In this document: positions 13,419-13,448 of the stretch, in pieces
Numbering within the stretch: position 1 is the stretch's first letter
How the letters are laid out: each line of letters begins with the position of its first letter
NCBI GenBank assembly: GCA_044349205.1
Contig: JBIKRJ010000047.1
Span: 1 to 13,448 of the forward strand
DNA from: UBA9547 sp044349205
GTDB lineage: Bacteria; Bacteroidota; Bacteroidia; Cytophagales; UBA9547
Reading direction: 5' to 3'
DNA length: 13,448 nt
Position numbers and translations under genes: made by a program
The notes under the pieces: generated by a model
Database searches by the model: none
Seen by the model: the letters and a program-made list of their open reading frames with translations, nothing else
What the model was told of the DNA's origin: nothing

Positions 13419-13448
13419 TATTTACATACAGGGTGCGATCAAGAACGC

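Overview
The window looks like a chromosomal segment from a member of the Bacteroidota. The support is a type IX secretion (T9SS) C-terminal sorting domain, a Bbp2-like outer-membrane barrel, the His-rich N-terminal domain of AtpB, AT-rich ribosome-binding regions, and a few TAnnTTTG promoter-like elements. I cannot name the genus. Most genes share moderate GC content; two stretches are clearly more AT-rich: the small ORF between kdnA and kdnB, and the middle of the LamG gene.

Layout. (1) 1-1185: an outer-membrane beta-barrel protein, possibly cut by the left edge. (2) 1226-4254: a tightly packed three-gene ABC export unit made of a lipoprotein adaptor, a MacB/FtsX-type permease and an ATPase. 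(3) 4255-4621: a 367-bp gap with inverted repeats and promoter-like sites. (4) 4622-7477: kdnA and kdnB, the aminotransferase and the Fe-type alcohol dehydrogenase/oxidase that make 8-amino-Kdo for lipopolysaccharide. They are separated by about 570 bp holding a four-helix-bundle (S23/23S-IVS type) ORF between opposed heptamer repeat arrays. The unit ends in a strong terminator that overlaps the end of kdnB. (5) 7550-8587, minus strand: a secreted LamG-domain protein with a T9SS sorting tail. (6) 8588-8914: its leader region, with a promoter-like box and two competing hairpins. (7) 8915-9415, minus strand: a YfcE-type phosphodiesterase. (8) 9495-11582: a K+-dependent membrane pyrophosphatase, closed by a textbook terminator. 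(9) 11647 to the right edge: the start of the F1Fo ATP synthase operon (AtpI-like protein, atpB, atpE), which continues outside the window.

Functional themes are the cell envelope (porin, exporter, Kdo amination, secreted lectin-like protein) and membrane bioenergetics (pyrophosphatase beside the ATP synthase). The most unusual feature is the kdnA-kdnB insert. Its flanking arrays can pair in RNA as a 25-bp stem, two G-U pairs included, around the ORF. That is the architecture of the intervening sequences known from 23S rRNA genes, but here it lies inside a protein-coding operon.
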